From Narthecium ossifragum (lineage: Eukaryota > Streptophyta > Magnoliopsida > Dioscoreales > Nartheciaceae): a stretch of DNA of 64,000 nt. Position numbers and translations under genes: made by a program. Positions within the stretch are counted from its first letter, which is position 1. Every line of letters starts with the position of its first letter. Location of the stretch: positions 4,484,130-4,548,129 of the forward strand of contig OY986966.1 in NCBI GenBank assembly GCA_963920575.1, in the 5' to 3' direction. Positions 32,263-43,400 of the stretch are shown here, piece by piece. Under the pieces are notes generated by a model. The model made no database searches. It saw only the letters and a program-made list of their open reading frames with translations, and was not told the origin of the DNA.

Positions 32263-32772
32263 GCGGTGGGGTTATGGGACCCCTGTATACACCAGGTCCT
32301 ACTTTGAGGGCGACACTGTTGCGTTTCCCTCTTCCTTCTGTGTGTCGTAGTGTAGATCCCTACTGAGCTTAGTGCTCACACCTACCCGGGGCTGCGTTTT
32401 GCAGGTGCAGGCGTCAGTTCTTCTTCTGTGGCCCCTACCGGGCAGTTGGTCGGCGGTGCGGCGGCGCCTGGTGGACTTTGAGAGGTGGTGATCGTTTACT
32501 ACTTTTACCCTAGGTTAGTTAGTCTCCTACGGGAGTAATGTTGTATTTGAATCTTCCCCTCTTCGAGGATTTGTATAATTAACACTTGAGTTTTAAATCT
32601 GTGGTTCGAGGCTTCATCATAATATTATATCTTTAATTGAGGGTGATTTTGGTGATTTGCTAGGGAGACCAATAGGTTAGAGGGAACCCTCGCCAGCTTT
32701 GTTTTCCGCGTTTGGTAGGTTCCGGTTCGCGTCGCCCGGCCCGGTTGGGCTTTCGCGGATCGGGGCGCGACA

Positions 32773-32894
32773 CAGGCGCTAGCAGATGAGGCAGAGCCGC
32801 CGTGGGTATGGATGTCTTCGTTGGCGGCCCTGACGACGATGGACACGTGACCGGGGACGTCGGTTTGGATGAGGGTGAGTGGAGAGAGGGACAT
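32773..32894 (-). pseudogene. GH17 beta-1,3-glucanase fragment, N-terminal part
   Basis: The minus strand from ATG 32894 reads TDVPGHVSIVVRAANEDI then GSASSASA, and continues as AWAASNLLPYLPAS beyond the solo LTR. It aligns by eye to the (I/V)VxVPNxDL...SAxAWV stretch of GH17 enzymes. The ATG is probably not the original start, since the signal peptide and first strand are missing. Confidence 0.65.
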
Positions 32895-32979
32895 GGTTGA
32901 GTCTGGTTCGAAAAATCTAAGAATTCAATCGAAGATTTTTAAAGCAGCCTCGATAAAAACTTGTCAGAAACCCTTAGGC

Positions 32980-33208
32980 CCTGTTTGGTACGGGGATAAA
33001 AGTTATTTGGATAAAATTTATTCTGGGATAATAGTTATTCGGGATTAAGTAGTAATAATTACGTGGGATAAGGAAAAAATAGAGAAAGGTAGTAGGAGGA
33101 ATGACGTTAAGTTTTTATATTTGTTTGGGGATAAAATGTTGAATAAGAGGAATATTCCCCCTTAATCGGGATAAAAATTATCTGGGTTAACTATCTGTAC
33201 CAAACGGG
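32980..33208. mobile_element. Tourist/PIF-type MITE
   Basis: The left end GGCCCTGTTTGGTACGGGGA and the complement of the right end TCCCGTTTGGTACAGATAG pair as inverted repeats. The interior is rich in GGATAAAA words, mirrored as TTTATCC. A TTA lies outside the left end and TTTTA outside the right, compatible with a TTA target duplication. There is no coding capacity. Confidence 0.55.
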
Positions 33209-33227
33209 ATTTTAATAAAAACTTGTC

Positions 33228-34112
33228 TTTTTTTTGTTTGATTAATTCAGCCGAAAGGCTAGAGACAAACCAGACACACTTACAATACCTATAATAGAAC
33301 AGCGTCCAAAGCCGCTGAACCGTCGGCTTCAGACCAAATAAAACTAACATCGCGTCGCCGGCACCAACGAGTCACACCATCAGCCCATCCATTGCGCCCC
33401 CGCGGAATATACAAGAATGTTACCGAGGCGAACTCCAAAACCTGAGACCAAATCTCACGAACCAAACTTGCGGACTCAAAATCCCACGGTCTGTTGCCAC
33501 GCAAAATGTCCACTGCATGTAAAGAGTCAGACTCCACAAGGATCCTACCTCGACCATTTCGTGGAATCCATTGAAACACTGTGTATATCGCCTGAAGCTC
33601 CGCATGTAACACCGACGAAGCTCTTACCGGCTTGCCAAATGCCCACCTCGGCGAACCAGCAGCGGAAAGACAGATCATACCCACAACCACCTTACCATCC
33701 GAGCATGATGCATCAACCTGAATAAGCATATCACCTTCGATTGACCTCCGTTCTTTAGTTGGCTTCATCTGTTTCCCAAATTCAACAGCCTGTCGACAAA
33801 CCCGATGTGCCAAGGCTACCGCAGTCAACCCCTTGTGCTGAAAAATAACTTCGTTCCTGTCACGCCAAATCCACCATAAAGCGTAAGAGAGAAACCATTT
33901 AAGATCCTTCCTCCCTGGTGATGAGCTTGACGATGTCAATGCTACAAAAATTTCATCAACGGTGATACTCCTGGCTGCAACCCACTTCGGTGGTAAAACC
34001 CGCCTGAGGACAGCTTGCGCAAAAGGGCAATCAACAATGGCATGAGCGACGGTATCTACCTCAAAGGGATGGATTGTGAGGCCCGCTGGGTCCACCGTGG
34101 GACAAGATATCT
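33228..34112 (-). mobile_element. 5'-truncated LINE, C-terminal RNase H end
   Basis: A 268-codon frame (33289-34095) begins inside the zinc-knuckle-like region that follows LINE reverse transcriptase (VDTVAHAIVDCPFA), then WWIWRDRNEVIF, then an RNase H domain with the acidic residues of VDASCS, HAELQAI, VESDS and WADGVTR in order. This is the RVT_3-type tail of plant L1-like LINEs. A run of T at 33227-33236 on + is the poly-A tail of the minus-strand element. The reverse transcriptase is missing, as expected for 5' truncation. No stop breaks the remaining frame. Confidence 0.72.
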
Positions 34113-34245
34113 ACGTCTGGAGGGCGGGGCTGAGTCGGGTAGCCGGGTACCTGGTATGGTCCGGGTTAGATATAAGTATATTTTAAAGCCGTGTTTGCTT
34201 GTCTTGGAGCGGCCTATTTAAGATTTTAGGGATCAATAAGTATCC

Positions 34246-34421
34246 ATATATTTTATCGCATTTCTCTCCAGCAGCCCTCCTCCTCCGGTGAAGCTTTATC
34301 GGGCGCGCCACCACCTCACACTCGCCGCTCCGGAGTCCGCTGTCTCGCTATCGACTCCGCCGATCCGTACTCCGTGCTTCGAACCTTGCGCGGCAAGAAG
34401 AGATCTGTAAAGCTCCCCGCG
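34246..34421 (+). promoter_or_regulatory. 5' leader of importin-11 gene, next to MULE edge
   Basis: CT-rich and GC-rich DNA directly follows the ATATATTTTA duplication. A TATTTAAG word at 34215-34222 lies inside the MULE right end. The transcription start is unknown, but little native promoter can remain between the MULE and the gene. Confidence 0.45.
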
Positions 34422-37400
34422 ATGGCTCTCACCGCATCGGACGTGCAGACGGTGTACTCCCTCCTGATGAACTCGCTGAGCCCGGAGAAGTCCCTGCGCG
34501 AGCCGGCCGAATTCAGCCTCTCCCAGTGCGAGAACCGCCCCGGGTTCTGCTCCTGCCTTCTGGTTTGCCCTCCTCTCATCTTTCTCCGCATTCTATCCTA
34601 TTTGAGGGGTTGAACACTCGAAGTCAATAATGATTGGTTCTGGTTCTCGTTTGTTTGAGATAATGCGGTGATCAATAAAGATTGGTTACGGTCTTTGTTT
34701 CTTGACGTGTAATAATGTAGTGATTCTTGAGCAGGAGATCATCGCCGCAAGGGATCTTTCTTGCCGCGAAGATGTTCGTCTCCTGGCGTCCGTTTGTTTC
34801 AAGAACAGCATCAATCGATACTGGAGACAACGGCGTGATTCCCCGTGAGCTGCTTTTTGTTCCTTTCCCGATTTAGACCATCAAATTTGTCACGGTTTAT
34901 TTCTTGCTTTAACATGTTCTTTGCGCGCATGGGAGTCAACCTAGGGCAGTCTGGAACACGTTACTAAGTTTCTCTGTGCACGGGATATGGTGTGAGAGTT
35001 CTTTTGTAGTGGAATATATACAGATTAGAGGGCATCCTCTGGGGTAAAGATCTTATTAGTTTCGTTTCTTTATCCATTGGGGTTGAGGTAGAGCCATGTA
35101 TAGGAAAAAAAAAGGTGCAGCAGCAGGTTTTTGTATCCTTGATGGCGGTGCATCCCCAATCAGTTGAAATGTAGTGATAGATTTGTCACTGGAACAACCA
35201 TATAGGTGTCACCCTTTTCCACATTCCATCATTTCTTGACTGGATATCCCAAATTATTTCCATGATTTTGAGAGTGTTTTGCCCTTTAAATTTTATTTCA
35301 ATCTGGTCAAGATTATATAATGTTTCGATTGAGCTGAGCTGGATTGGTTGGGTCTGCTAGTTCATTTTTGCCCAGGAATTCTTTTTTGAATAGTTAGCTG
35401 TAACTTACAAAATTACGGCCAAATTTGAGTAGGGGTTATATGTCCCCAAAATGACCATTTGCACCTTTTCTTTTCTTTTGGTTTATGGGGCTTTAGTCGC
35501 TATTTTCAGGGTTGGAAAGAACTGTTCTCTTTGTTTTTGAAAATCTTACTGCTAATTAATGAGACCATATTATCAAATTCTTTTATGTTTTGACTTTTTT
35601 AATGCATTGGTTTATGAAACTACTCACTTTTTATGGTTTTTAGCTTATTTCTTTATATCTACTGGTGCTCACTTAATTTGATCTATTGTCATTATAATAC
35701 ATCATCTTTAGCAGTGGAATTAGCAATGATGAAAAGATTCACCTACGGAAGAAGTTGCTTCTACACATAAGGGAGGAGAACCCTCAGGTGATACTTGAGT
35801 GTTCTGTCATCGTCTTTTTCTCAAATAGGAAAGAGAGGAAATTTCTGGGTGGCTAGTGTTGTTAAGATATCGTGCAAAAAAAGTCGCTTTGGCTTTGAAA
35901 CCATCTAAAGAACATGGATATGTACATCCTTTTGAGATCAGACTTAGTGGTTTAGTCTTTTCATTTCCTGTGATCGCTAAATTTTGGAATTACTTTGATA
36001 TTCTTTTTTAAGTAGGAGTTACGCTAATCTTTAGTAGGAGCAAAACATGTTAATTATCTTGTTGATGTATGGTTCCATGCAGATTGCAATCCAATTGGCT
36101 GTTCTTGTGTCCAAAATTGCCCGTGTTGATTATCCAAAAGAATGGTATATTGCCTCCAATGGACTTTCCTATAGAATTATAGTCCTATTGCCATCAAAGA
36201 AATTTGTTATCCCATGTGGTTTCATGTATGCTACAGATGTTGGTTCATTATGGGTCATGCGAGATATATGTTGCACTAGAAACATGTCATCTATTTGGCA
36301 GATAGCTTAAGTGGATTTGCTTGTATTTTCTTTGGGAATGTCCTTTATGAACATAGTAATGATAATGCTATCCCATGTGTTTTCATGTATGATACATACA
36401 TTTGGTCCATTATAGGTCGTGTTTGATATATGTTGCTCTAAAAACATATCAACTATATGGCAGAAAGCTTTAGTATATTGCTTGTATTTTGTTTTGGAAT
36501 ATTCTTGATGAACGTAGTAATGACAATGTTCCCTTTTGGAATACAACACAAATCATTATCTTATGTTTCTATACTAAAAAATTTCTTATTCGATATCTGG
36601 GACTTAACAGACTAAAGTTAGCAGTCTTTAGCCAATCTGCATATGCGGATGCCTAGGTTTCAGCCTTCTGTCTTGGTGCTATTTGTCACTTACCTACCTG
36701 AATGTGTAACTTCATTTTAGAGTACTTGCTAAGAATGCAGTTGGAGCTGATTACACAGGGTGAATTTAAGCTCATATATACAAAAAACCACGGTGAGTTT
36801 GTCAAGGTGTTCAAAGTGTCCTGCAATTATTTTCATCAAATAATTGCTTACCCATTGCTTTTGATTACCTTTTTTATTTGCAGTAGATTTATGATTGCAC
36901 TGTCATTTTTGGGTTTGCAATGGTGGATAATCATGGTTGTAATACAGAAACATATAAGGTGTTACTCTTTTAGAGTTAATGAGTCATATGCTCTAAATGC
37001 TTACTTGCTGAATTGCTTTTTAGGCCAGAGCTCTTCTCGTTCCTTGTGCAACAACTTCAAGCTGCAGATATGCTTGCTTCTCATAGGATTTTCATGGTAC
37101 TTTTTCGTACTTTAAAGGAATTATCGATGAAAAGGCTCAGTTTGGACCAGAGGAACTTCTCAGAGGTATGTGGTTTCAACCATCATTTGAATGTTTTGAT
37201 ATGAAACTTTATTCCTTTCTCGCAAGAAAAGGTCCCATAGACTCCTTATTTGCTATCTTGCTATTAAGACAGGTACTCTAGAACCTAACTAAGAACAGAA
37301 ACTAGATAATGAGGCTAACTAGATAATGAGGCTATACAATGGCTGTAATAGCATCTCATGCAACTAGAAGCATTCCTTAGTTTCACTCATTGAAATGATG

Positions 37401-40400
37401 TTCAGATCATTTGGTCCACAAGTCCATGAAACCATGATAACATCATGTTATTTCTTCTTTTTCTTCATGAATCACTTTTGTGATGTATTTTCTTCCTCTC
37501 ATTCATTTCCAAACTCTTTATATGTTCTAATATTTTTGTTTTCTCTGGTGATTGTCGGTATAGGAGAGACTCTTCATCATTTTGAGATAACCACTCTTTT
37601 GTGTAAAAAATGAACTTTCAGTCAGGACTCGTCTGATGCATCATTTTGACTAAATGTCATCCACTTAATTGCACTTCTACTCAGGAAGTTGAGTTTGAAA
37701 CCTTTTATTACTTATTTCTCATCATATGCAGCTTCTTGAAGTTGGGTTCATCATAAACTGCTTTGTGCTCTATCTAATTGTGATTTTCAATATTCTTCAT
37801 GCCTCAAGGTCTTTTTCTTGTTGTGAAGTCCCTACACAACCGACCTTCAATTTAGTTGATTTTTTTTATTGTAAAAGAAGCTGCTTTTTATCCTATAAAT
37901 AATCATCAAATACTAAAACCATAAAGAGAACTGTTCTTTTTCTCCTCATACTTGCCCCAGAATCTCTCTCCTTGTTATGGATGATAGAGTTTGAGTAGGA
38001 AACTAAGTAACACTGCTAGTGGTGTTGCCAGAATCAAGAATGCGAACAGAAACAAGCAATGTTCTAATTAATTTGGGATCTTCTTTTCCCATATTCGGGC
38101 TGGAACTAACCTCATTCCACTACTTATTGTTGGCAAAATATAAGAAGGCAAATTGAAGAACCATCGAATAACTATCTCAGCAAGGTCGAAGGAACAAGAG
38201 CACCAGTGTTCCCCTTATCGTGAAATAGTACTTTTCTTTAGTATTTTGGACCATAATAACCGCATTTAAACAAGGTCATGGGGAATCTGCAAGTCTGATA
38301 TCATCTTGATAGTCAGATCATCTAAACAATAGGTGATTCCACACTGGATGGTATAAGCATTTTCTAGAGTAGTCCGAAGAGTTTGTAATGATGAAGAGAA
38401 CAAGTCCCTTATTATCCCGTAACATTTTTTCTCATAAAGAAAAAAAAGCATATCCTCTCAAACAAACAATATAAGCTTTCTTCTTTGTTTTGTTGTTTGA
38501 TTGGGAAACATAACTATATACTTTTTGTCATCATTGAAGTAATTCCTGTCATTTATTTCACTTTCTTAATCAGTGGCTAAATTCAGTCTCCATGGTGAGC
38601 AACACCCCTGTCGTGGCTCCAAATGGAAGTATAACAGTTGAATGATTTTTACCTAGCATGAGCTCCATTTTTTTTTTTTTTTTTTTTTTGCAGATAGCCT
38701 CACAACTGTTTGAATTTACGTGGAACCTTTGGCAAAGTGACATGCGGATGATATTACAAAACTTTTCTGCTCTTTCTCAATATGTTACCATAAATTCTAG
38801 GATAGAAAATGAAAATGATCTGCTTCTGACTTGTGAAAGATGGTTGCTGTGTTCGAAGATCATAAGGCAACTCATCATTTCCGGGCATCCGAGTGATGTG
38901 ACATCTGGACAGGTAAATATGCCATATATCTGTTCATTAGTCTAGAATTCTTCTAACATCTTCGTCTAATTTTGAAGGAAGTTCGACAAGTCAAAGAAGT
39001 CTGTCCGGTGTTGTTGAATGCCATTCAATCACTTCTTCCTTATCGTAAGAATTACTTATGTGCACGTGTTTCTAAGTTTGTCCTCCATGCTTTTATGTTT
39101 CTTTTGATCTTGCTGCCTTTTTAGAAGACTTATGGCTTTGCAATGCTACGTCGTGATTATGCTACTCATTCTGTTTTTGTTGTTATATTATCCATACCCT
39201 CTTTCCTCTCACATTTTTCTATGTTTCCTACACAAATGCCTGATGTCCTCAGTTTGCCTTTTAATTGAGGTTGGTATTGTGGATCTATACGCTGGGTCTT
39301 TTCTCTTTGCTACCTAACCTCTTGGTAGCTATATAAGAGTAAAATGTGGGGCAGCCCTTGCCCCAAAAAAAATTGTTGGAATTGTTTCGAGTTAGTTCCT
39401 TTTTTTAGTGAATGCGGAAACTAACATCTTGGAAAATGGATTCCATAGATGTAGACTTTTTAGGCCAAATTCCCTCTAAGAGTCCTGCTTATTGTAGAAG
39501 CTCTTGCCATTAGCAAACCTTCGTGATAATACAACAATCTTTATCTGCATCTGATGATAAGTAAGAACTTTTCTGAAGCCTAGGACGCAGGCCTTTGTGG
39601 TCCATACGATATGATTGTACATAAAGGAAGTTTGTCCTGACAATTGCATTTTTGGTGGTCTTTTTACTTCGTAAGTCTCCAACTTCTTTGTATTTAGGGA
39701 TTTGCTAGTATGCCTTTTCTATTACTGAAGAAAAATATTAGAGGATGTGGGATGTACAATACATTATAAGAATGGTGCCTATTGATGAATATAATAAATT
39801 AGTGCCTGATGCGATATTGGGCTGGTGCGGCTGTTTGGTGTGCTACATCAAAGAGCTTGATGCACTCTTATTTATTGCTTATGAGACGGCCAAATCGGCC
39901 CATATTGCATGATGCAGCATCGGGCATTGCTGCAATGCAGGCCGAAGTAGCATGTCAAACATGCCCTTAGTGAGCCTGTGTTATCAGTATGGTTTCTTGT
40001 CATTGACCTGTCAGGGAACTCATGCTCATTTCTAGAAATATTTGGCACATTTGCAACTTTGAATGGTGGCTCATGCAGCATGTGTTTGCATATTGCAGAC
40101 TCTTCATTTCAAGGAGGATCAAACAAACTTTGGGAGTTTACGATCAAAGCCTGTACTAAATTGCTAAAGATTTTAGTTGCAATACAGTATAGACATCCTT
40201 ACTCATTTGGCGACAAGCATGTTCTTCCAGCTGCAACTGATTTTTGCTTGAATAAGATAATAAGTCCTGAACCAGCAGTAACATCTCTTGAGCAGTTCCT
40301 GATTCAATGCATGGTCTTTGTCAAGTCTGTAATGGAGTGTAAAGAGTACAAATCAAGTCTCACTGGTAGTGTGATTGGTGAATTTGGGGAATCATTAGAG

Positions 40401-43400
40401 CGGAGGAAGAAAAGTATTTCTAAGCTTGTTGGTGACTTATTGGCCACCATCTTGCCCAGTGAGCGTGTTGTATTGCTGTGCAACATTTTGATAAGAAGGT
40501 AATTTTAATTTTGCTTAATGCCTTCTAAAGTCACTTCAGCATGAGTCCTTCCATTCTTCCACTTCTAATGGAGTGGTTTTTTGTCACTTTGACATGATTA
40601 TCCTTGGGCAATTGTACTTTGTTTATGTGCCATATCTCATACTTGTCAACACCTTTATGTTTTGGGTATGTATTACCTTAATGTTTCCATGGCTGTATAG
40701 TTTACATGAGCGGGAGAAAGGAATCATATCAATAATGTTGTTTGCTCTCGCATCTTACTACTATATTCTCTCCGGGAATCAGTTCTACTTTGAGTTATTT
40801 TATGCCATCATTTTCTAATAGAACAGCCAAAATGCTGTTCTTTGCAAGAAGTTTTCATTTGTTTTTCCTAGCCTTCGGGCTTAACTAACACAGAAATAAG
40901 GACTTTATGCTGCAAAATTGCCCTGCTTTTAATTGTCTCGTTATATGAAATCATTGTCTGCTCTTAAATCACAAGAAATGTGAAATTTATATTGCTTCAC
41001 TGAATATTGGTCATGCTTGATGAAGCTTATAAAAAAATTAGCTTTTAGCTTTCAGTTTTTAAACGAGTCGTGGAATTAAGTGCTAGCGGCAATTACCTGC
41101 CCAATATTTGTTTGGTACAGTAGGTACGTCAGAACAAAGATGCTGCAGCTCGGTGTTATTAGTGTTGACAGCACGAAACTGAAAAAATTGAGTGGATGTA
41201 GATATAGTTTTGGGTGGTTCTTAGAGGAGAAGAAACCAAAGAAGAAACACAAGACATCTGATCACTTACCTTCACAACTTTCTTTTCTCATAGACAGTGG
41301 CCTCCCTCATGCCTGCCGGTTATCTTTTAATAAGATCTGCCGATAGAAGACTTGGTGGCTGGATTAAGAGGCCGGATAAGTTATCTGACTAAAAGTCTGG
41401 GGGAGGGGGGGTTTGGTTGGTTGTTTTCACTCGATACGCAATTTACATCTTTTAAGCATAACCGAAGAAGTTGGTATCCGATGTGGGCTGAATTTTGAAT
41501 TGATACTGAATGGTACCTGCAGTGTGCCTAGATACAAAGTGCCCACTGTTCCGTCTTCCAATCAGTATTGTGTGTACTGAATGCCACACGCAGTACAAAT
41601 TGGTACTTTAATCCATGAAAGAAGCTCACTTGACATGTTTCTAGCAACTTATGTGTCCCTTTAAACAGGTACTTTGTTTACACATCAAAGGATTTGGAAG
41701 AATGGTACCAAAACCCCGAATCTTTCCACCATGAGCAGGACATGATTCAATGGACAGAAAAACTGAGACCATGTGCTGAAGCTCTATATATTGTTCTGTT
41801 TGAAAATAACAGGGAGGTTAGAACACTTCTTCTTGGCTTCCTTTTGATAATTCTGTGGTATAAATGTTTCTGAAATCATGCCATTTTTGCATGTTGCATG
41901 ATACTCTCAGCTTCTTGGTCCTGTGGTGGTTTCCATTCTTCATGAGGCAATGTGTGGTTCCCCTCCTTCAGAATTTGAGATAACTCCCGGAATGCTTCTC
42001 AAAGATGCTGCTTACAGTGCTGCTGGACATGTTTACTATGAGCTCTCAAACTACCTTAACTTCGATGGGTGGTATGTTCTTTCAGTTCTGATGTGTTTCA
42101 TTTTGATTTTATGATTAAGCCTAAAAGCAATGTAGGCTTTGCTGTTCATGTGTTCTCAATCTACTTTCTATACCACTTTTTCATCTCAATCGAAGTTTGA
42201 GAATCTGTTGATAGACAGTTTAGACTTTAGACCTCTTAACATGTTCGAATTGAAGATATCATAGTTGCATTCCTGTTCATAGTGACTATTGCGGCTTCCT
42301 ACTTGAAGGCTTAAGCAAGAATCTTGCACAGAAAAACTTTGGATCACATGTATGTGTATTCATTCTGTGTGTGTTTAATTCTGCTTAAGCAGGAAAGTTA
42401 TGATTATGAGTTGAAAACTTAGACTAATGTGGTACTTAATTCTTTCCTGATGGTCTTAGCATACATGTGAATTTACTGATTTTGTTTGCTAATGTTCATC
42501 CTTTCCTTACCCCGTCTTGGATTTCTTGTTTACTAGATGCGAGCCTTGTTTCCCTAGCCGAGTTTGTTATTTCGAATGAGACTAATGTTGCCATGTTAAA
42601 CAGATATGAGCATTTGATTACTGTCGGCAAATTAAGTGACTAAGGATTTTCTATTCCTTCATCCTGTGCCCCTGACAAATTCTTATTCTGCCATCAAGAT
42701 TTCATATTTGGGTTTGATAGTGATGACATATTCTCTCTCTTAGAAGGATAAGAATTTGAGAGTTTGGCATGATGGCCATAAATCTGAAGGAAGAAATGGT
42801 TGGAGATTGCATGTTTGCTAGCTGATTTATTATTGATAAGGTCAATGTTTGGTTGCCGGGAGGGAAAGTAGGTGTAGGAGTTAATCTGGTACAAGAGGCT
42901 GGATGTGGGGTGCTAATGAAATTCACGAGTTAGAAATTAGGTTCGGGGTGTCTTGAGTGCAAGACTCCTCGAAGATTTGTGACTAGGTTCCAGCTGGTAG
43001 CTGGATTTTTTTTTTTGGGTGGTATCGTCTAGTTATAAAGCTTATCTACAGTGAATTAATGCAGTTGTGATGATGCTTTCTTTTTTTGATTCCAACCCTA
43101 CAAAGCAATATTGATATTATAATAGAAGTCACTAATGACAGACCCTCAAGTGCCAGGTAGCTTTATTTAATGAGCTTGTGTTATCTCATGCCTATATTTT
43201 ATAGTGTGTAAATACGAATATCCACATAATGGCATCTTATGGTTTCGGAAATGGTGGATTTTGTTTAGATTGCTATCTTTTGTGTTCTTGTCAAGCTACA
43301 TATTATGGTTGACATTTATTACGTCTTAAAGCATTTACTACTCTTTTTGTCCCAACTTCTCCATTCACAGGTTCAAGGGAACATTAACTATAGAGCTGTC

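Larger units (their letters stand above)
30294..32772 (+). mobile_element. Solo LTR B (2.48 kb), TSD CAGGC
   Basis: Starts TGTGAGGACCCGTCCC and ends GCGCGACA, with CAGGC duplicated at 30289-30293 and 32773-32777. It is full-length homologous to 5564-7920 in reverse orientation. It contains an internal 77-bp tandem duplication (32109-32262) not seen in copy A, and palindromes AGATCGATCT and GCGATCGATCGC where copy A has GGATCGATCC. It inserted into the GH17 fragment after that had been captured. Frames inside (30590-31088) are low-complexity. Confidence 0.88.
29210..32985. mobile_element. Inner Pack-MULE-like element carrying two gene fragments
   Basis: The left boundary region (29210-29300: TTCTGACAAGTTTTTAT, then TTTAAAAAT and TTTTTCGAACC) recurs in inverse order at 32910-32985, an ~80-bp imperfect inverted repeat. 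Everything GC-rich between them is captured coding sequence plus a later solo LTR. No target duplication could be fixed, so the outer borders are approximate. It appears nested in the 28801-34245 element. Confidence 0.5.
28801..34245. mobile_element. MULE-like element of 5.4 kb abutting the importin gene
   Basis: The left end reads GGGATTTTTACTTATTAATC then CCTAAAAACTTCTTAAAT. The complement of the right end reads GGATACTTATTGATCCCTAA then AATCTTAAAT. An exact 10-bp ATATATTTTA flanks both sides (28791-28800 and 34246-34255). The left subterminal sequence matches that of the element at 26472, so both belong to one family. Within it lie a secondary inverted-repeat pair, a GH17/SMT chimera, solo LTR B, a MITE and a LINE 3' end. 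The right edge is 177 bp upstream of the importin-11 start codon. No transposase is recognisable. Confidence 0.72.
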
